Source of the DNA: Pseudocercospora fijiensis CIRAD86
Taxonomy: Eukaryota > Ascomycota > Dothideomycetes > Mycosphaerellales > Mycosphaerellaceae
DNA: 64,000 nucleotides
Direction of reading: 5' to 3'
NCBI RefSeq assembly: GCF_000340215.1
Contig: NW_006921535.1
Location: forward strand, 773,242 to 837,241
The notes beneath the pieces are model-generated. The model worked only from the letters and a program-made list of their open reading frames with translations, made no database searches and was not told the DNA's origin. Each line of letters starts with the position of its first letter. Position 1 is the first letter of the stretch. Below, in pieces: positions 1-10,650 of the stretch. A program made the translations under genes and the position numbers.

Positions 1-2075
1 CGTTTTATAAGGTACTCGTAGTAGGCGTTATATAGGGTGTCCGCTAAAAGTAGTTCTAATGCTATTTACTATAGCCTATAGGCGTTTTAGATAGTATTTG
101 CTATAGGCGTTCCGGATAGTGCTACTCGCTATAGATATCTCGGATAGTTACCGCTATAAGCGTTTCGAATAATACTACTCGCTATAAGCGTTTTTAGTAG
201 CATTTACTATAGGCGTTTCAGATATAACTTGCTATAAGTATTCTAAATAGTACTTACTATAGGTATTTTAGAAAGTACTACTTGCTATAGGCGTTCTTAG
301 TAGTACTTACTATTAGCGTTCTATATTAGACTTACTATACGCGTTTCGGATAGTACTTACTATACGCGTTCCGGATAAGACTTAGTATAGGCGATCCGTA
401 TTAGAGTTACTATATAGCGCGTTCTAAATAAAACTTAGTATAGGCGTTATAGATAGTAGTACTAACTGTTAACGCTCCGGATTAGACTTACTATACGCGT
501 TCCGAATAGTACTTAGTATTATAAGCGTTCTAAATTAGAATTCCTATAGTTGTTTTCGATTAAAGTTGCTATAAGCGTTTTGAATTAGACTTACTATACG
601 CCTTGTAGGCAGTACTTGCTATAAGTGTTCCGACTCGGAAAGAACTACTTACTATAGATATTTCGAATAGTACTCGCTATAGGTATTCCGGATAGCAATT
701 ACTATAGGCGCATTCCGGCTCGCTATAGGCGTTTTTTAGGGCACTCGTAGTAGGCGTTATATAGGGTACTTGCTATAAATAGTTCGAATACTATTTAGCT
801 ATAGGCGTTTTAGATAGTATTTGCTATAAGCGTTCCGGATAGTACTACTCGCTTTAGGCCTTCCGGGTAGTACCTAATATAAGTATTTAGTTTCGGATTA
901 GACTTAGACTTACTATATATATTCCGGATAAGACTTTCTATAAGCGTTTTAAATTAGACTTGCTATACGCGTTCCGGCCTATATAGGACTAACTATACTA
1001 AGCGTTTAAAATAAGGCTTATCCTACGCGTTCCGGATAGTACTACTCGCTATAGGTATTCTATAGAGTACTTGCTATAGGCGTTTTATAAGGTACTCGTA
1101 GTAGGCGTTATATAGGGTACTTAGCGCTCGCTATAAGCAGTTCGAATACCTATAATCGTTTCGGATTAGACTTGCTATACGCGTTCCGGTTTATATAGAA
1201 CTAACTATACTAAGCGTTTAAAATAAGGCTTGTTCTACGCGTTCCGGATAGTACTACTCGCTATAGATATCTTAGATAGTTACCGCTATAGGCGTTTCGA
1301 ATATTACTACTCGCTATAGGCGTTTTTAGTAGTATTTACTATAAGCGTTTCGGATATAACTTGCTATAAGTATTCTAAATAGTACTTACTATAGGCATTT
1401 TAGAAAGTACTACTTACTATAAGCGTTCGTAATAGTACTTACTATTACCGTTCCGAATTAGACCTACTATACGCGTTCCGGATAGTACTTACTATACGCG
1501 TTCCGGATAAGACTTAGTATAAGCGTTTCGGATTAGAATTACTATATAGCGCGTTCTAAATAAAACTTAGTATAGGCGTTATAGATAGTAGTACTAACTA
1601 TTAGCGCTCCGGATTAGACTTACTATACGCGTTCCGAATAGTACTTAGTATTATAAGCGTTCTAAATAAGAATCCCTATAAGTGTTTTAGATTAAAATTA
1701 CTATAGGCGTTTTAGATTAGACTTAGTATCCGCCTTATAGGTAGTACTTACTATACGCCTTATAGGTAGTACTTACTATAAGCGTTCTAACTCGGAAAGA
1801 ACTACTTACTATAGATATTTCGAATAGTACTCGCTATAGGTATTCCGGATAGTAATTACTATAGGCATATTCCGGAAGTAGTTACTATAGATATTTAAGA
1901 CTATCTTGCTATAAGCGTTCCTAATAGTGCTCGCTATAAGCGTTTCTAAATAGTGCTTTCTAATATCTATAACGCGTTCCGGATTAATATTACTTTTTAG
2001 TATTAGCGTTTTAGATATAACTTACTATACGCGTTTTAGATTAGGCCTACTATAGGCGTCTAGATAAGACTTTAG
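1..2075. repeat. RIP'd satellite-like array with higher-order repeat
   Basis: Degenerate units of roughly 20-30 bp repeat throughout, built on variants of TACTATACGCGTTCCGGATA. A higher-order copy is visible: the block from about 134 to 715 recurs from about 1266 to 1875 at an offset of 1132 bp, with mostly transition differences and one extra unit in the second copy near 1740-1765. A third marker, ACTCGTAGTAGGCGTTATATAGGG, recurs near 15, 738 and 1095. No coding frame is supported. CpA and TpG are almost absent. Confidence 0.85.
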
Positions 2076-2101
2076 CTACTCGTCGCCTTAGGCTTCTCGT
2101 A

Positions 2102-2128
2102 TAGCTCTTCGAGCTACATAAGCCCTAG
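2102..2128 (+). other. Helitron 3' terminus (hairpin plus CTAG)
   Basis: Hairpin TAGCTC-TTC-GAGCTA at 2102-2116, spacer CATAAGCC, then CTAG ending at 2128 with host T next. The other terminus at 2940-2966 read on the minus strand has the same hairpin, spacer CATAAACA and CTAG. The two ends face each other across an 811-bp host segment (2129-2939). Confidence 0.75.
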
Positions 2129-2255
2129 TAAGGACTAGGAAGGTAGGAAGGGGCATGTTGAATGCGATTACTTTTAGATATATTGACTACATCTTTCTAG
2201 TAAATGAAGATGCTTGCTATTGACGCCGTCGCCAAACACTGCAATAATCCTAAGC
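2129..2255. other. Host 3' flank of the split MFS gene
   Basis: Short stretch between the second Helitron's CTAG terminus and the MFS stop codon. It keeps many TG and CA dinucleotides (for example GGGGCATGTTGAATGC), unlike the Helitron DNA on both sides, so it is host DNA only lightly touched by RIP. Confidence 0.6.
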
Positions 2256-2939
2256 TCACTTCTGCTAATGCGTCTCGTTAATAGCATACTTGCTCTTACT
2301 CCGAATCTAAGGTCTATACTTATAAAACACATATAGCACAGGTATAAGAGGAACCGAAATACAAGCTATAATCGTAATAGTGTAATGTACTCCCAGATTC
2401 TTATAGAAAGGCACGCTAACAATCGTTATAGCTCTAGACGTAACATATCGGATTAAAGTAATAGAAGCTAGAGCGCTCGCGGCGAAAGTCTCGTACGAGT
2501 CGATAATATATTAATAGCAGCTAATAAAGACGCACAAAATCCCGTATCCGAAGAGGACTAATGCTGCTAATAGTAACTAAATGCTGATATGTAGATACGC
2601 TGTCCAAGCTATCTAGAAGAGACTTATAGGGATCGCAATAGAACCGCCTAGCATAGAATACTATAGACGGAATTCTAGAGGTAGACGTAAGCCGCCTTGT
2701 TCTTAGATCTTGGCCAGATCTCGCTTCGCCTATTTGTAAATAATCGGGACGAGTGCTAATGCGCCGCATAGACTAATAATAATGCCGACGAAGCAGACTC
2801 CGGTTAGACCTTGTAAGATTCCGTAGGTGTCCTCGAAGATGTAGGTATATCCGTCTAGGAATGTAAAGAGCACGATATAGATAACTGTAAGGTAGAGTGC
2901 TAGTAGGATAATAATCGGCTCGCGGAATGTTAGGAGGAA
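2256..2939 (-). pseudogene. MFS transporter, C-terminal part, separated and RIP-damaged
   Basis: Reading down from 2939, one frame of 228 codons ends at TGA (2256-2258) with no net indel. It reads FLLTFREPIIILLALYLTVI, then FLDGYTYIFEDTYGI, FGYGILCVFIS and YIIDSYETFAASALASITLI. These are hallmarks of the C-terminal half of fungal DHA1-type (polyamine/drug) MFS transporters. About eight in-frame stops are all TAG or TAA where the family has Trp or Gln, as expected from TGG to TAG and CAG/CAA to TAG/TAA. The first codon follows directly from codon 407 of the N-terminal part at 19640, so this is the same gene split by the Helitron. The 3' end (below about 2300) is less mutated than the rest. Confidence 0.9.
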
Positions 2940-2966
2940 CTAGTGTTTATGTAGCTCGAAGAGCTA
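2940..2966 (-). other. Helitron 3' terminus of the 16.7-kb element
   Basis: Read on the minus strand: hairpin TAGCTC-TTC-GAGCTA (2966-2952), spacer CATAAACA, CTAG (2943-2940), then host T at 2939. It matches the terminus at 2102-2128 except for the last three spacer bases. Confidence 0.85.
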
Positions 2967-5400
2967 TAAGTAAAGGACGAAGTGCTATAAGTAAAGGCTA
3001 AGGCGACGAGCGGGGTAGGGTAAGCTAGATTCTAGAAGATTCCACGGTAGGTATAGCCGTGCCGCGCTAGGTAATAAGGCGGAAATCGTTATAAATCGCG
3101 CTTTATAGATCGCGCGCCTTTCTAATAACAACTTCTTCTACTTACTACTACTTCTACTACTACTACTACTACTACGACTCGTTGCTACTCCCTTTCTATC
3201 TTTACTAAGCTAGATACTATACCTACCCCCTATACTAGCCCTATAGAAACCCCGAGCAAGATCTCGAGCGCTACCGGTAAGTTTAATATTGTCGCTAAAC
3301 CTTTATAACCGCGTCGCTAACAGTGTTAGTAGCTTAAGTATTTAAGGGTAAGGAAGTTATCGATCTCGCCGGTACGTCCTTAGACGAGTCTCCCCCTCGC
3401 TCTACGAAGCGAGTTTTAGTTAAGAAGACCGGCTTTAAGAGGGTCGCGACTCTAGTAAGTCTCGTTTATAAATACATATTGCTAGATATACTAACCCTTA
3501 AAGCTCGTCGTAGGCGAAGTCTTCGTACGTTTCGTTAGCGGCGTAGTACGCCGCCTAACCTTCTACTATACCGTCGTCCTCTAAGACGGCGCTAAGACTA
3601 TCGAGTACTAGTAGTCGCTAGGCACCTCTACTGTTAACGCGCAGTCGAACGCTACCCTCCTAGTATCGGACTTTACGCGAGACTTCGGCGCTAGCTCTCC
3701 TTTCGTCTAGATAGGACCTAGGAATCGATTTGCTATAGGAATCTGTATCGCCGCTGCTCGGAAGAACGCGATAATCTAAGAATAGTATACTAATTAAGAA
3801 GTTAAAAGTTAGAAAAAGCGAGAGGAAATGAGATAAGATATGCTATCTACGCTATAGGGCGCGGACCGATGTATATACTCTACGGAGGTTGGTTAGCTCT
3901 CCGTAAAAAATGAAATCTATAAAGTAACTTACAATCTTCTCGTTCCTATTTTTATCTCGTCTGTCTATATAATAGATATATACTAGGCCTATAATGTCGG
4001 TCGGCGAAGCTAGCAATGTTCAATCTCGCGTTTCTTAGTACGTTACCGCCGTTGTTGCTATTCGTATCGTAGTCGGTTTGAAATGTGTACCTAATCTAGT
4101 TAAGTCTGCTCTACTGCTGCGACGACTCCTATACGAGCTCGCTTACTGTCTGTTTTCCGTATATAACCGCTTACAATCTCGTTAACACTCTCGTAATATA
4201 TATCTCGAATATACTACGTCGGAAACGTAGGAGAATTAGAATACAACAATTCCGCTAGAAACTCGAAGAGTTGCTAGAGCTATACTTCGCTTATACTTCG
4301 CCTAAGTTCTTCTACTTTCTAAGACATGTCCGGGGTAAAGTCGTATTCCTACTAGTAGCTAGTATCCTTAGTAGAGATAGTCTCTTAATATTCTAGGGTG
4401 CTCTCTTCCTATTCGTACTCCGTAGACAGAGGTCGAGTATTCGATTTCGAAGCCCGCCCGCTGTCTTCGAATTCTAGTAATACTACTCTCTTTTGGTTAT
4501 AGTTTATATAGCTAGTATAGCTCCTAGGATCTCCTCTATAAGCGCAATTACTATATAGTAGCTTTAGCGCTAGGTTATAGGAATAACGGCACCCTTCGAA
4601 ATAACTACGGTTAGATTCGCAAGTTCTATATTTCGAAGGAAAGGGACAGTTTAGTATAGCGCAACTTCTAGCGTCTACGCCAAGGATATAGACTAGCGCC
4701 GCTCGCCTCGCTCTCTTGTCGGTACCCTTCTACGTTACGCCTTCTCCTAGTATACGTATATAGCCCTCTCGAAATACTAGATCTCGCCCTTTACCGCTTA
4801 CGATTTTCTTTGCTAGCGCGTAGTCCGTAGTTCTAGTTTCCTAAATTTCACCTTTTTAATATGCTTCTACTACTACTTATACGAACTGTTGCGCGTAATC
4901 CTTTCCCACTTTAGGTACGATATTAAGGCTCGATATTGTATTAGCGCTAGGAGTATAGCAGAGAACCCGAAGAGAAAGGAGGATAACTAAGAGAACTGCC
5001 GGGAACTTAGCTTATATAGACAGGGGATAGGCGGCTAAATAACAAGGTTCTCGGTGCCTCGGAGAAGTAGTAATACGCTAACCGTATTTAGGTAGCTAAA
5101 CTCTATACCTAAAGAGAAAAAAATGCTAGTATAGATAGAGAAGTTTTGTATATATATATTATAGAGAATAACTACTAATCGTAGCCTAAAAGTCTTCTAT
5201 ATCGAAGTCGAGATCTGCGTCTTAAAATATACTAAGGATCTTAGCTTCTTATTCATATACGATAACCGGAGCCTTTGCCTTAGTAATATCGCCTAGCCTT
5301 AGAGTACGAGGTAGCGTTAGAGCGTATAGTATCGAGGTCGGAGTAGAGACTTAAGTGCGGGATACAGGCTTCGAGAGCAATATAGGTTGTCCGGATAGTC
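2967..5400. other. RIP'd Helitron interior, no gene recognised
   Basis: TpA-rich, CpA/TpG-poor DNA between the 3' terminus and the Rep/helicase gene. Both strands are saturated with stops. A (TAC/CTA)n microsatellite sits at 3131-3175. I could not recognise a decayed protein here. The sequence just inside the terminus contains two copies of AGTGCTATAAGTAAAGG-like text (2968-3000). Confidence 0.5.
3131..3175. repeat. (CTA)n/(TAC)n microsatellite
   Basis: A run of CTACTACTACT and CTTCTACTTACTACTACTT inside the Helitron. It is simple sequence with no further structure. Confidence 0.8.
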
Positions 5401-8400
5401 GCTTCCTAGAGAACAAAGGACCTAGAATAGGCGTAGTGTTCTTAAAAATCTATTAGATTGTACGCGCCGTAGATACGGAACGAGGTGTCGGTATAGGTAC
5501 TAGCGTAGGTAGTGTCGACGAGGCCTTAGTTAGATCTGCCTACGCAATCTCCTTCGAAGGTGTTATTTTGCCCGTAACTTGTATTATCTATTAGGCGTTA
5601 CTAGGACCTAGGGCTAAGTTCTAGAGGTAGACTAAGGAGTCGTCTAGTTAGTATCTAGGAAGTTCTACGAATAACGGTCGGCGCGAAGTTTTCGCTAGTA
5701 CTATAGTTAGCGTAGTTTCTCGCTAGCTTAGCTATCGTCCGACTCTAGTATCGACTAACGTCCTATCTTCGTCGTTACCTAGCACGAATGCCCTAGGACC
5801 CCTTTCTACCCTACGCGGAAGGCTGCTATCGCTACCTACTTCGCGGTCTAGACCTACAAAGTTTCGAGTATACTAGTTAGGCTCGTCTTCGGGTTCTATA
5901 GCGTCTCGAGTAGAACCGGTAGGCGGTTTAGCGATTTCGGGAACGTACGCTCGAGGCATGTAGTTAAGTATACCCTACGGGCGTCGCGGTTGCTACGCTA
6001 GTCCGGTAGAGCTAGTAGGTATAGCGTGTATCGCTCCGCGTAATAGGACGTTCGAGGTTATACCTACGAACAGATTTCTATCCTTAAAAATAAAGTCGTA
6101 GAGACGCTTAGGTAGATATAATAGAGCCGAGCGAAACACCTTGTTTAGGGAGTCGCTGCCCTACGTTAAAGTATACTTTCCGTTAATAAGCACGCGGAGG
6201 TTGCATACGTCCGTAACGCGTAAGAATGCTACGAAGAGTTAGCCGTAGCTAAATACGGGCCGTCGAAGGTCGATGCCGATATATACTAGGGATTAACCCT
6301 AAGATTTGTTTATCGTTATTGCGAAACAAGGTCGAAGCGGAAGTTAATATCGCTTAAGGGTGAACGGTAGGCCTTTATTCGAATATATCTAGATTCGCGG
6401 TATCTAGTACACTTCCTAATTATCGTCGTCTAGCAGTTTCCGAACTTTAACCCCGAACTAGAGTGTTTTTACGACGATAACCCGCGTTCCGTTTACGAGT
6501 CCTACGGTCTTATAGATGTTCCGTATAATTATTATTAGTATACCTACCCGGATCCGTAGGCAAGGAATCTAGAGCTCGGTGTTCTAGATAGATTTTAAAA
6601 GGCTTAAGATTTCCGGAGGCTAGTCTTTATTGCTAGGCAACTTCTCTATCTTATCCTCGTAGCGATATTCGCGAATTGTACCGTACGGCAGGTCGTCTAC
6701 GATACGTTCGTTAATCTCGTAGGCGGTGTCGTTCGTTATATAAAGGATAGCTCGAGAACGATAGAATACTAAGTCGTACTTAGCCTTAATAACACCCTAT
6801 CTTAGAAAGACGAAATCGATAAGCTCGCTAAGGTCCTAGACTCTTCCGATATATGTTAGTAGCTTAATAAATCGATCGAATACGTCGTCGTATACAATAC
6901 GGAGGGTCTAGCGGTAGAAGTCGACGTTCCGCGGATTGCTATCTACGAGCCGTATATTTTGCTAGAGATAGAGCACCTTAATCTTATTCTAGATTAGGAA
7001 GGCTTTAAATATAATCGCTATTACGTCTGCTTCCTTCGAAGACTTCTTATACTCGGGAAGCACTAGAAGAGTCTATGCCTAGTCGCCGCCGAATACGACG
7101 GGGACTCCCGCGAAGAATAGTTCGTTACCCTAGCCGTTACTACCTAATCGTAACTTATAAAAGAGTCGATATATAGCTATAATATCGCGTCTATTCTGTA
7201 TCGCGGCTTCGTCCTAAATAACTAGATAAGTCTTTCGGATTAGCTTAGCGTCTATTATGTCTTACGTAATAGGACAGTCCTACTACCCGGTATTGCTTAA
7301 AGGAAGTTTAAATCGGGAGTGCGCTATACGACTACTAGGAAGCAGCTATACGGCGATACCTAAAGACGCGATATACAGTACGATAAGGCTACGTACTCTA
7401 TAGGTCGCTGCGAGTATACGGTATAGGAACGTCTTCCTGTAGCCTCCCGGACCTTAGATAAAAAAGTGCGCCGTTAACGGATTCTAGTCGATATCGTTCG
7501 TAATATCGGTAAAGGCTCGCCTTTGACCGTTATTAAGAAGGTAGGCGTTTTGTTGCATGTAGAGTTTGTTCCCGTCTTCGTTTCCTATATCGACTAGCGC
7601 TTCTTCTTAAGCGATAGCGTTATTGCTACTGCGCATTTTCGCTTACGAAGGATCGGGACTCGGCAGTCTATAGCCCGATACCTTATATCCGTTAGCAACC
7701 AATTCGGTATATAGCTACTACTTACTATAACTTTTAGTAGTAGCATTCATCTCCTTATACCTTCCTACGTAGCCTCCGCGCCGCAGTTCGATATATAGAT
7801 CTTTATATATATCCCTCTATAGAAGACTCTACTATCGCGTAGAGTCGGCTCCGGATATCGCATCCGTTAGGATAAGTAGCACGAATATAAGACGCAATTG
7901 TCGGGAGGTATATATCTTCTCGGCCTCCCGGAACGTATCGAGCTATTTATCTTCCGATCTTATAAGACTAGATACAATCGCTGCCGCTCGAAAGCTCTTA
8001 TATACGGTACCGCTATATATCCTTAAGTCGCGGAAACATTTAGCACCCCGAACGATATAGAGTAATTTAATTAAGTATAGCATCTTGCCTTTAGGACGTA
8101 GGGGCGGGTTAAGACGCGCGATAGAGTACACTACGCGCTTAGAACGTTTCTTCTACGCTTTATTATACAGCGTATAGTGTTTTAGAAACTTAAGATACGT
8201 TAAGCGCTAGCAAGACACGTCGTTGTCTAGTAGTAACGCGTTATACCGAAACTACGCGACGAGCGTAGTACGTTATCGTCTATCGCCGCGTAGGTCCGCT
8301 ATCGTCGCGTTATAGTTAAATACGATATTACCCTTAGGGCGCGGTAGGTAGACGTCTAGTCGAATAACCGCGGGCTATTCTTTATAGCGCTTGCCTCCTA

Positions 8401-10650
8401 AGATGTTATATATCGCTATCGTAGGACTAATATATCGTATATTAACGTAGTTAGCGATCTCGTTGCCGGGAATCTCGAGGCGGGCAGTCGCACGGTCGGC
8501 GCCCTTATAGACGTACTTATTAATGTATTTAATCGCCCGTAATAAGCGGACCTGCTCGACGTTAATATAGGCGTTAAACCGCTTTAGTAGGTATAGATTG
8601 TACGGTACGATATAACGATTATCGAAGAGGAACGCGCGATTCCTCCTCTTATTCTATATCCTCCTATTACGGCGTCTACGATATTTCGGAAACGCGATGT
8701 TAGTTACTACCGTCTCGTCCGAGAACTCTATAGGGAATCCCTTAGAACACGTCCCTTCGGAGTGTCGAGGTAACTGTATATACGGGACGTATAGAAAGCC
8801 CGCGCTATAAGGTCTATAATATATATGTTCCTTAACTAAGTTCGTTACGCTGCTATCCGGGTCCTCGGCTAGGCTCGGAAGCTTAGCGCGGATGAAGTTA
8901 TCGATCTTAGATACAGTATCTAGCGCTTAATAGGGCGCGATCTATAGTAAGAGGTAAAGGTAAGGGAGGCTACGCTTCTAGTATTCGACCGTCTAATATC
9001 TCGCGATATAGCGACCGAATACGTTCCTATAGTAGACCTCGTACAAAAACTCCCTAGCTTTCTAAATAAAGACCCTTATCGTAATGTCCGGGCGGTCTAT
9101 CGCGTCCTAATAGTCGAACAAATAACGCTTAATCTCCGGCTAGTTAGGGTTAGCCGTAAACGTAATAAAGTACGTAGGGACGCCGAAGTAGCCGACGATA
9201 GCTATAGAATCTCGGTAGCACTATAAAATCTACCGATCGCCGCCGACGTACGAGGACGGGAGAACTATTCGTAGAGCTTATAGGATGCTATCGGATAATA
9301 GAGCCCCGTTCGTAGGGACGACTAAACGGTTCCGCTATAGCAAACCGTAACGTACGCTTCCCTCGCATTCCCCGTACTATACCTTAGTTCGAAGAACATC
9401 GTAACGTAGGTCTTCGCTAATCTATCGAGACAACTCTCGTTAGATGTCGTATTTATTCTTATTGCCTAATAGTGCGCGCGTGCTACGCTGTTTTGGTTGT
9501 TTTAAGTCGTACGTATCCGCCTATACTTCTTTCTAATAGTTACCTAGGAAAAGCAGGTCGTTTAAGTCTACTACAGTATATACGTCGACGTACAATTGTT
9601 ATAGGAGCCGGCGACCGTAGAAGATAGTAGGAAATTGGTTTAGTCGATAGTGCAAAATATACCTAAAGTAATCCCTAAGCGTAACGTGCCTCCTACTACG
9701 CGTACGAAATTGGTTCTCCTACGAAAACCTAGGAGTTCTAGCCGCCTAGAGGAGGACGTAATATATAAGGAAGTAGTATAGATAGTAGCGATTTATACGA
9801 TATAGAGTAGTAGACACCTCTCCCGTACTTAACCGCTCTGCTACTATAAAATCCCTTATTCCGCTAATAGCTTCCGGATCGTAATCCGGATAGAGGGCGG
9901 CTACTTCGTTTACGACCGGCTTATTATATCGACGCGCGTCCTATATACCTTCGTAGACCAAACTAAGGTCTATAGCCTTAAGAACGAGGCGCCTAGGTCC
10001 TTAGGAGGATATAAACATTTCCCGAGCCGCGACGAACTTATAATACAGCGCGTTGTATTACGTAATTATCTCATATAACGCGATTATAGTGCCGTAGTCT
10101 AGCTACGGCGATAGTACAGATTTCTGGTTCCGGCTAGCATATCTACGATCGCCGGATTTCTATATACGCCTCTTAGTAGTATATACGGGGTCGTAAAAGT
10201 ATAGCTACGCGTATTAGGGATCTTCCGTCGGAGCGAAGAGACCGCTACCTAAATAATACGCTTCCCCGTAGATCTAGAACGAACTATACCCTAATACCCG
10301 TATATTACGCTTAGCTATAAACGAAGTTATTGCGAGGCGGTAATTATAGGCTCGAATGTTCTCCTAGAACGTTCTTGCTTCTATATCCTTAGATAGGTCT
10401 ATAGTAAGCAGTCGCCGCAGCAACGGAGGTAGTTTAGGGATCGGAAACATACCTTTTACCGCGCCGCTACCGCAATATATTATAAATACTATACCGTTCT
10501 TATCTGTAGAAGAAGACGGTTTACTATCTACTCGGACGTTCGATGCTTTACGGATCTAATACTTAGCTTAACAGTATTAGCAGGTATACACTATATCGCT
10601 AATATTAAGTATTACTACCTTGTATAGTATCGAGACATACGCCTTAGGAA
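5400..10650 (-). pseudogene. Helitron Rep/helicase (RepHel), RIP-decayed
   Basis: Six family motifs read in one minus-strand frame (first codon base congruent to 1 mod 3), so there is no net indel over more than 4 kb. N-terminal Cys-rich segment at 10590-10390 (CGSGAVKG..FPIPKLPPLLRRLL). Rep core YFGVPTYFITFTANPN then stop at 9190-9129. HUH region LPYLYLLL at 8968-8945, where both catalytic His codons read TAC (Tyr). Pif1 Walker A GPGGYRKTFLY at 7453-7421, Walker B I-stop-DEAA near 7213, FGGD near 7100. Motif VI ITINKS-stop-G-stop-S, then VYIGIDLRRPVFS, at 6320-6240. The frame appears to run on past the helicase to about 5.4-5.6 kb as an unidentified C-terminal extension. Rolling-circle transposase activity is family knowledge. 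This copy is dead: many TAG/TAA stops at former Gln/Trp positions and no catalytic HUH. The start is not identifiable. Confidence 0.9.

Larger units (their letters stand above)
1..2128 (+). mobile_element. 3' part of a second Helitron (enters from left edge)
   Basis: The right end carries a Helitron-type 3' terminus on the + strand: a 6-bp stem, 3-nt loop hairpin (TAGCTCTTCGAGCTA, 2102-2116), eight more bases, then CTAG (2125-2128), followed by T at 2129. The same hairpin, spacing and CTAG occur on the opposite strand at 2940-2966, the 3' end of the 16.7-kb Helitron. The stretch just upstream (CGTCGCCTTA) is shared as well. The 5' end lies outside the window, so size and coding capacity are unknown. 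The visible body is a satellite-like array. Helitron 3' ends with a hairpin and CTRR are established knowledge; the assignment rests on the paired termini. Confidence 0.7.

Noticed and set aside
1..2075. CRISPR-like array of short repeats
   Set aside because: Repeat units are contiguous and degenerate with no unique spacers, and the genome is eukaryotic. It is a satellite.
2521..2769. 82-aa minus-strand open frame
   Set aside because: It overlaps the decayed MFS C-terminal part in a different frame; the MFS frame explains the conservation.
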